Source: Streptomyces lucensis JCM 4490 (lineage in GTDB: Bacteria; Actinomycetota; Actinomycetes; Streptomycetales; Streptomycetaceae). Taken from it: a stretch of DNA of 64,000 bases. The stretch's first letter is position 1. Each line of letters opens with the position of its first letter. Both the position numbers and the translations under genes were made by a program. The stretch covers positions 62,001 through 126,000 of the forward strand of contig NZ_BMUE01000005.1 in assembly GCF_014650035.1 (NCBI RefSeq), read 5' to 3'. Shown here one piece after another: positions 57,221 through 64,000 of this stretch. The notes under the pieces are model-generated. The model ran no database searches, was not told where the DNA came from, and worked only from the letters and a program-made list of their open reading frames with translations.

Positions 57221-58536
57221 CGGAGCGGCACATGCTCTTCGCCGACCGGACCACGGCGGGACGGCAGTTGGGCGCCCGGCTGGAGTACCTGAGGGGCCAG
57301 GACGTCGTGGTCCTCGGACTGCCCCGGGGCGGGGTGCCGGTCGCCGCGCGGGTCGCCGAGGCCCTGGACGCGCCGCTGGACGTGTGCATGGTGCGCAAGC
57401 TGGGCGCACCCGGCCGGCCGGAACTGGGAATGGGCGCGATCGGCGAGGACGGCGTACGGGTGATCAACCAGGAGGTCGTGCGCGCGACGGGCGCCGGCCA
57501 GGCCGACCTCGACCGGGTCGAGGCCCACGAACGCGAGGTGCTCCGGCGGCGCGCCGCACGCTACCGCGGCGAGCACGCGCCCGTCGGCGTGGCGGGCCGG
57601 ACCGCCGTGGTGGTCGACGACGGGGTGGCCACCGGGTCCACCGCGCGAGCGGCCTGCCGGATCGCCCGGGCGCGCGGTGCGGCGCGCATCGTGCTGGCGG
57701 TCCCCGTGGCACCCCGGGACTTCGAACGGCGACTGGGCGGTGACGCCGACGAACTGGTCTGCCTGGACACCCCCGCCGACTTCTTCGCCATCGGCCAGTT
57801 CTACGGCGACTTCACCCAGACCGAGGACGAGGAGGTCACCGCCTGCCTGCGGCAGGCGGCCGGGCGCCACGCGCACACCGCGGGCACCGGCGCCGAGGAC
57901 CGCGAGGTCTCGATGAGCGCCGGGGCCGTACGGCTGCACGGGCGGCTCACCCTTCCCGCCGGAGCGACCGGGGTCGTCGCCTTCGCCCACGGCAGCGGCA
58001 GCGGGCGGCACAGCCCGCGCAACCGGTTCGTGGCCGAAGGGCTCAACCGGTCCGGGCTCGGCACCCTGCTCTTCGACCTGCTCACCGAGGAGGAGGAAGG
58101 GGACCGCGCCAACGTCTTCGACATCGGCCTGCTGGCCGCACGGCTGTCCGGCGTCACCGACTGGCTGCGCGAGCAGCCCGACACCGAGGGGCTCGCCGTC
58201 GGCTACTTCGGCGCCAGCACCGGCGCGGCCGCCGCACTGTGGGCCGCGGCCGAACCCTCGGCACGCCCCGCGGCGGTCGTCTCCCGCGGCGGCCGCCCCG
58301 ATCTCGCCGGACCACGGCTGCCCGACGTGACCGCGCCCACGCTGCTCATCGTCGGCGGCGCCGACCCGCTGGTCCTCGACCTGAACCGCGAGGCGGCCGC
58401 CCGGCTGCACTGCGAGCACCGCCTGGAGGTCGTCCCGGGCGCCACGCACCTGTTCGAGGAGCCCGGCACGCTGGAGCAGGTCACCGAACTCGCCCGCGAC
58501 TGGTTCACCGACCACATGGCACCCGCGCACGTGTAG
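57217..58536 (+). CDS. Phosphoribosyltransferase-dienelactone hydrolase fusion
   Basis: The protein has 439 residues and two domains. Residues 1-215 form a type I phosphoribosyltransferase with GLPRGGVPVAARVAEAL near 30 and the PRPP loop VVVDDGVATGSTARAA near 130. Residues 235-435 form an alpha/beta hydrolase of the dienelactone type with FAHGSGSGRHSPRNRFV near 257, nucleophile FGASTGAAAALWAA near 330, LLIVGGADPLVLDL near 377, and a late His in GATHLFEEP. Mycobacterium Rv0571c has the same architecture and is in the dormancy regulon. Its biochemical role is not known. It is the middle gene of a three-gene operon. Confidence 0.9.
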   Translation: MTERHMLFADRTTAGRQLGARLEYLRGQDVVVLGLPRGGVPVAARVAEALDAPLDVCMVRKLGAPGRPELGMGAIGEDGVRVINQEVVRATGAGQADLDRVEAHEREVLRRRAARYRGEHAPVGVAGRTAVVVDDGVATGSTARAACRIARARGAARIVLAVPVAPRDFERRLGGDADELVCLDTPADFFAIGQFYGDFTQTEDEEVTACLRQAAGRHAHTAGTGAEDREVSMSAGAVRLHGRLTLPAGATGVVAFAHGSGSGRHSPRNRFVAEGLNRSGLGTLLFDLLTEEEEGDRANVFDIGLLAARLSGVTDWLREQPDTEGLAVGYFGASTGAAAALWAAAEPSARPAAVVSRGGRPDLAGPRLPDVTAPTLLIVGGADPLVLDLNREAAARLHCEHRLEVVPGATHLFEEPGTLEQVTELARDWFTDHMAPAHV

Positions 58537-58546
58537 GCGAAGGACC

Positions 58547-59677
58547 ATGAGCGAGGGGCCCGTCACGCTGTTCCTCGCCGGCGACGTCATGCTCGGCCGG
58601 GGCGTGGACCAGATCCTGGCGCACCCCGGCGACCCGGGCCTGCGGGAGGACTACGTGCGCGACGCCCGGGACTACGTCGCCCTCGCGGAGGCGGCGGCCG
58701 GCCCGGTGCCCCGCCCGGTGGACCCCGTCTGGCCCTGGGGCGAGGCGCTGCCGGTGCTGGACCGCGCCGCGCCCGACGTGCGGGTGGTCAACCTGGAGAC
58801 CGCCGTCACGGGGGACGGGGACTTCGCGCCCGGCAAAGCCGTCCACTACCGCATGCATCCGGCCAACCTGCCCTGCCTCGCCGCGGCCCGCCCCGACGTC
58901 TGCGCCCTCGCCAACAACCACGTCCTCGACTTCGGGCCGCTCGCCCTCGAGGAGACGCTCGACTCCCTGGCGGGGGCCGGGCTGCGCACCGCCGGGGCGG
59001 GCCGGACCGAGGCGGCGGCCTGGCGGCCGGCCACCGTCCCGCTGCGCAGTGGCGGACGGGTCCTGGTCCTCTCCTTCGGCATGCCCTCCAGCGGAATCCC
59101 CGAGACCTGGGCCGCCACCGCCGAGCGGCCGGGGGTGGCCCTGGTCGACGCCCCGACCGCCGAGGCCGCGGCCGCCCTCGGCGGCCTGCTGCGGTCGGCC
59201 CGACGGCCCGGTGACATCGCGGTCGCCTCCGTCCACTGGGGCTCCAACTGGGGATACGGCGTCTCCCGCGCCCAGGTCCGCTTCGCGCACGCGCTGGTCG
59301 ACGCCGGCGTGGACATCGTCCACGGCCACTCCTCCCACCACCCGCGACCGCTGGAGGTGTACCGGGAGAGACTCGTCCTGTACGGCTGCGGTGACCTCGT
59401 CGACGACTACGAGGGCATCGGCGGCCACGAGCGCTACCGGGACGACCTGCGCCTGCTGTACCTGGTGTCCGTCGAACCCGGCACCGGCCGGCTGACCGGC
59501 CTGCGGATGGTGCCCCTGCGGGCGCGCCGGATGCGGCTGGAGCACGCGTCGGCCGAGGACACCGCGTGGCTGCGCACCGCCCTCGACCGCTGCGGCCGGG
59601 ACCTGGGCACCCGCGTCGAGCAGAGCGCGGACGGCACCCTCACGGCCCGGCCCCTGCGCCCGGGCGCACCGCGCTGA
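58547..59677 (+). CDS. CapA-family metallophosphatase-like protein
   Basis: The 376-residue protein has the CapA fold: VTLFLAGDVMLGRGVDQIL at the start, PDVRVVNLETAVTGDGDF near 76, ALANNHVLDFGPLALEETL near 122 (NNH metal ligands), VASVHWGSNWGYGVSRAQV near 226, and VDIVHGHSSHHPRPLEVY near 255. There is no signal peptide. Poly-glutamate or capsule roles are ascribed to other branches; this one follows the phosphoribosyltransferase-hydrolase gene by 10 bases, as in mycobacterial dormancy loci. A hairpin terminator follows. Confidence 0.9.
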   Translation: MSEGPVTLFLAGDVMLGRGVDQILAHPGDPGLREDYVRDARDYVALAEAAAGPVPRPVDPVWPWGEALPVLDRAAPDVRVVNLETAVTGDGDFAPGKAVHYRMHPANLPCLAAARPDVCALANNHVLDFGPLALEETLDSLAGAGLRTAGAGRTEAAAWRPATVPLRSGGRVLVLSFGMPSSGIPETWAATAERPGVALVDAPTAEAAAALGGLLRSARRPGDIAVASVHWGSNWGYGVSRAQVRFAHALVDAGVDIVHGHSSHHPRPLEVYRERLVLYGCGDLVDDYEGIGGHERYRDDLRLLYLVSVEPGTGRLTGLRMVPLRARRMRLEHASAEDTAWLRTALDRCGRDLGTRVEQSADGTLTARPLRPGAPR

Positions 59678-59729
59678 CGGCCCGGATCCCGTCCGGACCG
59701 CCGGGGTGCGCGTCCCCGGGCACGCGAAA

Positions 59730-59751
59730 GGCCCCCGCAGGAGCGGGGGCC
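59730..59751. terminator. Hairpin shared by capA-like gene and tRNA-Leu
   Basis: GGCCCCCGC (59730-59738), 4-base loop, GCGGGGGCC (59743-59751). On the minus strand it follows the tRNA CCA end by 4 bases, and is followed by CTTTCG. It serves the tRNA gene and, on the plus strand, the CapA-like gene. Confidence 0.75.
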
Positions 59752-59755
59752 TCAC

Positions 59756-59843
59756 TGGTGTCCGAGGGGGGACTTGAACCCCCACGCCCGATAAAGGGCA
59801 CTAGCACCTCAAGCTAGCGCGTCTGCCATTCCGCCACCCGGAC
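59756..59843 (-). tRNA. tRNA-Leu (anticodon GAG)
   Basis: Read on the minus strand the 88-base gene starts GTCCGGGTGGCGGAATGGC and ends CTCGGACACCA with the CCA encoded. The acceptor stem pairs GTCCGGG with CTCGGAC (one G-T). The anticodon arm is CTAGC-TTGAGGT-GCTAG, giving GAG, which reads CUC and CUU. A long variable arm, as class II tRNAs have, and the T-arm GGGGG-TTCAAGT-CCCCC are present. Confidence 0.97.
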
Positions 59844-60056
59844 AAGGTGTCTGTCGTGCGGGGTCTCCCCTGGCGGGCTCTCCTCGCGGCGACGAAGGAA
59901 ACATTACCAGGCTTTCGGCGGTGTCCTGATCAGCCCCTGTCCCCGGGTCGGTGTCGCGTGAACGGCCGGTGACGGGCCGGGACCGCTCTTGGGCACGGGG
60001 CCGGGCCGGAGAGAGGATGAGGAACACCACCAGCAGTGCGAGCGGGAGGAAGCAGC

Positions 60057-61382
60057 GTGAGCGAGACGGACACGGCCAGGAGCGTCACCGGCGAGGACGA
60101 GGTCGTGGACCTCTGCCGCGAGCTGATCCGGTTCGACACCAGCAACTACGGCGACCACTCCGGGCCCGGTGAGCGCAAGGCCGCCGAGTGGGTCGCCGGG
60201 AAGCTGGCCGAGGTCGGGCTGGAGCCGAAGATCTTCGAGTCGCACCCGGGCCGGGCCTCGACGGTGGCCCGCATCGAGGGGGAGGACCCGTCCCGGCCCG
60301 CGCTGCTGATCCACGGCCACCTCGACGTCGTGCCCGCCAACGCGGTCGACTGGACCCACCACCCCTTCTCCGGCGAGGTCGCCGACGGGTGCGTGTGGGG
60401 GCGCGGAGCCGTCGACATGAAGGACATGGACGCCATGACCCTCGCGGTGGTGCGCGACCGGCTGCGCAGCGGACGGCGGCCCCCGCGGGACATCGTGGTC
60501 GCCTTCCTCGCCGACGAGGAGGCGGGCGGCACGTACGGCGCCCGCCACCTCGTCGACAACCATCCCGAGCTGTTCGAGGGCGTCACCGAGGCGATCAGCG
60601 AGGTCGGCGGCTTCTCCTTCACCGTCAACGAGCACCGGCGGCTCTACCTGATCCAGACGGCCGAGAAGGGCATGCACTGGATGAAGCTGACCGTGGCCGG
60701 CACCGCCGGGCACGGGTCGATGATCCACCGCGACAACGCCATCACCGAGCTCTCGGAGGCCGTCGCCCGGGTCGGGCGGCACACGTTCCCGGTGCGGGTC
60801 ACCAAGACCACCCGGGCCTTCCTCGACGAACTGGGCGACGCGCTCGGCGTCGAGCTGGACGCGGAGGACATGGAGACCACCCTCGCCAAGCTCGGCGGCA
60901 TCGCCAAACTGATCGGCGCGACCCTGCGCAACACCGCCAACCCCACCCAGCTGACCGCGGGCTACAAGGTGAACGTCATCCCCGGTGAGGCCACCGCGCA
61001 CATCGACGGACGGTTCCTGCCGGGGCACGAGGAGGAGTTCCTGAGCGACCTCGACCGGCTGCTCGGACCGAACGTCCGCCGCGAGGACGTGCATTCAGAC
61101 AAGGCGCTGGAGACCGGCTTCGACGGGGCGCTGGTGGCGGCCATGCAGTCGGCGCTGCTGGCCGAGGACCCCACCGCCAAGGCCGTCCCCTACATGCTCT
61201 CCGGCGGCACCGACGCCAAGTCCTTCGACGACCTCGGCATCCGCGGCTTCGGCTTCGCGCCGCTCAGGCTGCCGCCGGAGCTGGACTTCGCCGGCATGTT
61301 CCACGGGGTCGACGAGCGGGTGCCGGTCGACGGGCTGCGGTTCGGCGTGCGGGTGCTCGACCGCTTCATCGACGCGTCGTGA
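60057..61382 (+). CDS. M20-family metallopeptidase/deacylase
   Basis: The 441-residue zinc hydrolase of the ArgE/DapE/carnosinase group has metal and catalytic motifs: LLIHGHLDVVPANAVDW near residue 85, VWGRGAVDMKDMDAMTL near 116, FLADEEAGGTYGARHLVD near 154, and GTAGHGSMIHRDNAITEL near 218 in the dimerisation domain. A final metal His lies in GMFHGVDERVP near 417. It cleaves a peptide or N-acyl bond in the cytosol; the substrate is not known. GTG 60057 follows GGGAGGAAGC. It is monocistronic. Confidence 0.92.
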   Translation: MSETDTARSVTGEDEVVDLCRELIRFDTSNYGDHSGPGERKAAEWVAGKLAEVGLEPKIFESHPGRASTVARIEGEDPSRPALLIHGHLDVVPANAVDWTHHPFSGEVADGCVWGRGAVDMKDMDAMTLAVVRDRLRSGRRPPRDIVVAFLADEEAGGTYGARHLVDNHPELFEGVTEAISEVGGFSFTVNEHRRLYLIQTAEKGMHWMKLTVAGTAGHGSMIHRDNAITELSEAVARVGRHTFPVRVTKTTRAFLDELGDALGVELDAEDMETTLAKLGGIAKLIGATLRNTANPTQLTAGYKVNVIPGEATAHIDGRFLPGHEEEFLSDLDRLLGPNVRREDVHSDKALETGFDGALVAAMQSALLAEDPTAKAVPYMLSGGTDAKSFDDLGIRGFGFAPLRLPPELDFAGMFHGVDERVPVDGLRFGVRVLDRFIDAS

Positions 61383-61487
61383 CGCGCCCCGCCCACGGGT
61401 AATCGGGCAATCGTGCGAGATCGACTGAGAAGGGTGAATGCGACCATAAGCTCGTAGCTACATCAGTTCCTCCTCGTTACAGGTGAT

Positions 61488-61509
61488 GCGATCAGCTAGT
61501 TGTGATCGC
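61488..61509 (+). promoter_or_regulatory. Palindrome in the chpH leader
   Basis: GCGATCA (61488-61494), eight bases, TGATCGC (61503-61509) form a perfect inverted repeat directly ahead of the ribosome site GGAGG (61521-61525). It could be an operator overlapping the promoter or a hairpin in the 5' leader of the message that influences translation. Confidence 0.6.
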
Positions 61510-61529
61510 TTTGCCAACAAGGAGGAAGA

Positions 61530-61763
61530 ATGATCAAGAAGGTCGTCGCTGCTGCGGCTGCCACCGGTGGGCTGGTTCTCGCGGGAGCGGGCCTCGCCGT
61601 CGCCGACTCGGGTGCCCAGGGTGCCGCCGTGCACTCCCCGGGTGTGGCTTCCGGCAACGTCGTCCAGGTGCCCGTGCACGTGCCGGTGAACGTGTGCGGC
61701 AACACGGTCAACGTGATCGGGCTCCTGAACCCCACCTTCGGCAACAGCTGCGTCAACAAGTGA
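61530..61763 (+). CDS. chpH: Short chaplin ChpH
   Basis: The 77-residue secreted protein has a signal peptide (VVAAAAATGGLVLAGAGLAV, cut after VADS) and then one chaplin domain of about 50 residues: HSPGVASGNVVQVPVHVPVN, CGNTVNVIGLLNPTFGNSC with the two cysteines that form the single disulfide. Chaplins assemble into amyloid fibrils that coat aerial hyphae and spores and lower surface tension. GGAGGAAGA precedes the ATG. The gene stands before chpC, as in S. coelicolor. Expression should rise with aerial growth. Confidence 0.97.
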   Translation: MIKKVVAAAAATGGLVLAGAGLAVADSGAQGAAVHSPGVASGNVVQVPVHVPVNVCGNTVNVIGLLNPTFGNSCVNK

Positions 61764-61799
61764 CGCCGGCTCCCTGAGGGGGGCTTCTCATACGAGCCG

Positions 61800-61836
61800 C
61801 CGGCCCCGGAGTGCGCGCCATGCGCTCCGGGGCCGG
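61800..61836 (+). terminator. Strong hairpin between chpH and chpC
   Basis: CCGGCCCCGGAG (61800-61811) and CTCCGGGGCCGG (61825-61836) pair over 12 bp; the loop itself can pair GCGC with GCGC. There is no T-run. It lies 25 bases ahead of chpC and probably ends chpH transcripts or partly limits chpC. Confidence 0.65.
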
Positions 61837-61861
61837 CCACGAAGGCAGGGGGGAACTCAGC

Positions 61862-62668
61862 ATGCGACAAGGAACCCGCAAGGGTCTGTTGACCATGGCC
61901 GCGGCCACCGGCGTGATCGCCGCCGCGAGCGGCTACGCCCACGCGGACGCCGGCGCTCACGGCGCCGCCGCCGGCTCGCCCGGCGTACTGTCCGGCAACA
62001 CGGTGCAGGCGCCGGTGCACGTCCCGGTGAACGTCTGCGGCAACACCGTGAACGTCGTCGGTCTGCTCAACCCGGCGGCCGGCAACAAGTGCGCCAATGA
62101 CGACGGAGGTTCCGGGGGGCACGGCGGCACGGGCGGCCACACCGGTTCCGGCGGCTCGCACGCGGGCGGCCACACCGGCGGCTCGCCGGGCGTCGGCTCC
62201 GGCAACACGGTGCAGGTGCCGGTCGACGTCCCGGTGAACGTCTGCGGCAACAGCGTGAACGTCATCGGCGCCGGGAACGCCGCCGTGGGCGACGACTGCG
62301 CCAACGGCGGCGGTCACCACGGCCGGCCGCCGGGCGACGGACACGGCAACCCGCCGGGTGAACCGGGGCATCCAGGACAGCCGGGTCACCCGGGCACTCC
62401 CGGTCACCCGGGCACTCCCGGTCACCCGGGCACTCCGGGTCATCCCGGGACCGGTACCCCGCCCGCCAAGGGCGGCCCCGCGACCCACGACTCGACCCAC
62501 GGCTCCACCCGGGTCACGGCACACGACGGCGGCCCGGCCCGGCCCGTCGCCGCCGGCGAGCTCGCCCACACGGGCAGCGACGTGCCGCTGGGACTCGTGC
62601 TGCCGGCCGGCGCGGGCGCGCTCCTCGCCGGCGCCGTCCTCTACCGCAAGGCGCGGGCCGCGGCGTAA
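61862..62668 (+). CDS. chpC: Long chaplin ChpC, sortase-anchored
   Basis: The 268-residue protein has a signal peptide (LLTMAAATGVIAAASGYAHA), then two chaplin domains (residues about 38-80 and 108-150), each with PV.VPVNVCGN and two cysteines. A Gly/His/Pro linker with collagen-like PGHPGTPGHPGTP repeats follows. The wall-sorting signal is ELAHTGSD near 230, then a hydrophobic helix (LGLVLPAGAGALLAGAVLY) and the tail RKARAAA. The LAxTG motif is used by class E sortases to fix long chaplins to the wall. ATG 61862 follows GGGGGGAA. Confidence 0.96.
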   Translation: MRQGTRKGLLTMAAATGVIAAASGYAHADAGAHGAAAGSPGVLSGNTVQAPVHVPVNVCGNTVNVVGLLNPAAGNKCANDDGGSGGHGGTGGHTGSGGSHAGGHTGGSPGVGSGNTVQVPVDVPVNVCGNSVNVIGAGNAAVGDDCANGGGHHGRPPGDGHGNPPGEPGHPGQPGHPGTPGHPGTPGHPGTPGHPGTGTPPAKGGPATHDSTHGSTRVTAHDGGPARPVAAGELAHTGSDVPLGLVLPAGAGALLAGAVLYRKARAAA

Positions 62669-62690
62669 CGGCGCCACCGCCCGGCGGCAA

Positions 62691-62727
62691 CGGAACGGGC
62701 CCTGCCATGCCGGCGGGGCCCGTTCCG
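62691..62727. terminator. Bidirectional hairpin after chpC
   Basis: CGGAACGGGCCC (62691-62702) and GGGCCCGTTCCG (62716-62727) pair perfectly over 12 bp with a 13-base loop, between convergent chpC and the DUF5703 gene. Confidence 0.75.
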
Positions 62728-62742
62728 TTCACACGGCCCGCG

Positions 62743-62931
62743 TCACCACGTGGCACGCACCTGGCGGATGATCCGCCGGCGCAACCGCACCCTGCGGCTG
62801 CCGTCGCGCAGCAGGCTCAGTCGGTCCAACTCCCAGTGTCCGTACTCGGCATGGTCCGTCAGCAGACGCGTCGCCTCCTTGCGGGACACCCCGCGAGGCA
62901 CGTACACGTCGACAAATTCGTATTCCGGCAT
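62743..62931 (-). CDS. DUF5703 small protein
   Basis: The 62-residue basic protein reads MPEYEFVDVYVPRGVSRKEA and then YGHWELDRLSLLRDGSRRVR, ending RLRRRIIRQVRATW. I recognise this as the actinobacterial DUF5703 family; its function is unknown. The highly basic C-terminal half could bind nucleic acid. It is divergent from the acidic protein gene with a 47-base gap. Confidence 0.85.
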   Translation of the reverse strand: MPEYEFVDVYVPRGVSRKEATRLLTDHAEYGHWELDRLSLLRDGSRRVRLRRRIIRQVRATW

Positions 62932-62978
62932 CGCATCTATTGTGCGGGCTGGTGCCCGGTACGGATAGCGTCTGCACT

Positions 62979-63719
62979 ATGTCTGATGCTGCGCAGCCCA
63001 CCGCTGCCGAGGTACGCGCCGCCGCCGAGGCGGTCAAGACCGCGCTCGACCGTCACCTGGCGGCGGTAGAACGCAGGACGGGGGAGGACGACCAGGCCGT
63101 CTACGAGGCGTTCAACCAGCTGGCCGCGGCCGCCGAGGCGTACGACGAGCTGCTCTACGACCGCTACGACGAGGTCACGCCCTTCGAGATCCCCGGTGCG
63201 GAGGACACGCTGCCGCCGTACGCGGGACCCGAGGAGCCGCACGCGGTCAGCGTGCTGATCCGCCGCGACTACACCGTGGCGGAACCCCAGCGCCTGCGGG
63301 CCCAGGCCCAGCGGGTCGAGACGGCGGAGTACGAGGACGTCTCGGGCGCGGGCGACGGCGCCGCCGAGACGGTCCCCGGGGCGCTCGGCATCCTCTTCGG
63401 CGAGTTCGAACCGGACGAGATCGCCTCCCGGCACAAGGAGTTCGGCCTGGAGGAGGGCGACTCCACGCTCTGGGTCACCGCGTCGGACGAGGCCTCCGAG
63501 CCCGGGGAGTGGCTGGAGGCGCCGTTCGAGCACGCCGATCCGCAGCAGGTGGTGTGCCGCTTCGACGTCAGCGCGATGTTCGACGAGGACGACGCCGACG
63601 AGCCCGGTGGGCTCGACGGGCCCGACGAGGAGGACGACCTCGAATTCGTCGAGGAAGACGACGAGGCCGCCGACGAGGCCGATGACGAGGACCTGGAGCC
63701 GCTGAACAGCGAGAAGTGA
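62979..63719 (+). CDS. Acidic hypothetical protein
   Basis: The 246-residue protein has an N-terminal helical region (EVRAAAEAVKTALDRHLAAV, YEAFNQLAAAAEAYDELLYD), a middle domain with HAVSVLIRRDYTVAEPQRLR near 88 and VPGALGILFGEFEPDEIASR near 133, and a C-terminal tail of about 45 residues that is almost only Asp and Glu. I know such proteins from many streptomycetes without a function. ATG 62979 lies about 9 bases after GATAGCGT, so the message may start near the ATG. A primosome or stress link is not supported by anything visible. Confidence 0.8.
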   Translation: MSDAAQPTAAEVRAAAEAVKTALDRHLAAVERRTGEDDQAVYEAFNQLAAAAEAYDELLYDRYDEVTPFEIPGAEDTLPPYAGPEEPHAVSVLIRRDYTVAEPQRLRAQAQRVETAEYEDVSGAGDGAAETVPGALGILFGEFEPDEIASRHKEFGLEEGDSTLWVTASDEASEPGEWLEAPFEHADPQQVVCRFDVSAMFDEDDADEPGGLDGPDEEDDLEFVEEDDEAADEADDEDLEPLNSEK

Positions 63720-63726
63720 GGCGGGG

Positions 63727-63763
63727 AGCGGTGCCGTAGGCCCGGGGGCGGCACGGCACCGCT
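63727..63763. terminator. Bidirectional hairpin after the acidic protein
   Basis: AGCGGTGCCGT (63727-63737) and ACGGCACCGCT (63753-63763) pair perfectly over 11 bp with a 15-base loop, between two convergent stops. Confidence 0.7.
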
Positions 63764-63767
63764 ACCG

Positions 63768-64000
63768 TCAGCCGGCCGCCGTGGCCACCTGGGCCCGCAG
63801 CAGCGTCTGCAGCCGTGTCGTGCGGGGCTTGGCCGCGATCTCGGCGACCGCCCTCGGCAGCGCCTGCTCCACCCCGTGGACCACGGACAGGTGCCGTTCC
63901 GCCCGCCCGAACGCGGTGTACACCCAGGGCCTGCTGAGCGCCTGCGGGGCGTCGCCGGGCAGCACCACGACCGCCGCGGGCCAGCGGGCGCCCACCGCCT
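63768..64000 (-). CDS. C-terminal end of a RecD/UvrD-like helicase (partial)
   Basis: Only the last 77 residues or so are present; the gene runs off the right edge. VVVLPGDAPQALSRPWVYTA and FGRAERHLSVVHG match the UvrD_C_2 domain that closes superfamily 1 helicases, where the motif is normally VYTAxTRA. Here it reads YTAFGRAERH. The tail VEQALPRAVAEIAAKPRTTR fits RecD-like helicases of streptomycetes. The ATPase core lies outside the window. Confidence 0.75.
   Translation of the reverse strand, partial: AVGARWPAAVVVLPGDAPQALSRPWVYTAFGRAERHLSVVHGVEQALPRAVAEIAAKPRTTRLQTLLRAQVATAAG

Noticed and set aside
1..64000. Insertion sequences, prophage or integrative element
   Set aside because: No transposase, integrase or phage gene, no target-site duplications, and the only tRNA gene has no repeated 3' end or integrase beside it.

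Overview
The window is about 64 kb of very GC-rich DNA with GTG starts, GGAGG-type ribosome sites and dense overlapping genes. It comes from a Streptomyces chromosome. The strongest markers are the adjacent chaplin genes chpH and chpC (62 kb end), a SoxR with its CxxCxCx5C cluster, a class F sortase, a SigK/RskA pair and a gluconate operon beside its own GntR. From memory (no search was run), gene content and order follow the S. coelicolor SCO1674-SCO1726 stretch, read from the lipase end to the chaplin end. I see no insertion sequence, prophage, integrase or CRISPR array; this looks like core chromosome with normal codon use.

Layout. 0-12 kb: the end of a GntR gene, a DUF72 protein and a DUF5925 AAA ATPase, a secreted SGNH lipase, a membrane Ser/Thr kinase, then a metal/sigma module (NicO transporter, TPR membrane protein and DUF4331 surface protein divergent from ECF sigma plus RskA). 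12-17 kb: a CoA transferase, then an apparent hmgA-gntR-orphan ISP specificity-domain operon. 17-24 kb: a lipoprotein, a TetR with a molybdopterin oxidoreductase, a surface protein overlapping a class F sortase, and a lone MsmK-type ABC ATPase. 24-33 kb: two TetR circuits for acyl-CoA and aldehyde metabolism, an EamA exporter, an ArsR regulator, a YiaAB protein, a MaoC dehydratase and soxR. 33-41.5 kb: a Deinococcus-type RNA ligase, a BKACE-type enzyme, a zinc-site hypothetical, a secreted penicillin acylase, an alpha/beta hydrolase and a NamZ-type muramidase. 41.5-48 kb: a TetR-controlled acyl catabolic locus (SDR, acyl-CoA ligase, TetR; phosphotransferase plus ACAD10/11-like dehydrogenase; MDR oxidoreductase). 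48-53.4 kb: DUF202 pair, NUDIX, DMT transporter, a TTA-containing gene, and a sulfite-oxidase-fold enzyme with cytochrome b. 53.5-60 kb: gntP-gntK and divergent gntR, YchJ, a DUF1876 / phosphoribosyltransferase-hydrolase / CapA stress-like operon, tRNA-Leu(GAG). 60-64 kb: M20 peptidase, chpH, chpC, DUF5703, an acidic protein and the end of a RecD-like helicase.

The most informative signals lie between genes. Three different palindromes each occur twice and pair a TetR gene with separate target promoters: AAACTA-N7-TAGTTT at 24.27 and 29.58 kb, CTAAGC-N4-GCTTAG at 31.18 and 32.40 kb, and CCGACYGGTYRG at 41.69 and 47.16 kb. The third one joins a phosphotransferase/acyl-CoA dehydrogenase pair that corresponds to the two halves of animal ACAD10/ACAD11. 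It therefore suggests a regulated 4-hydroxy-acid catabolic system.
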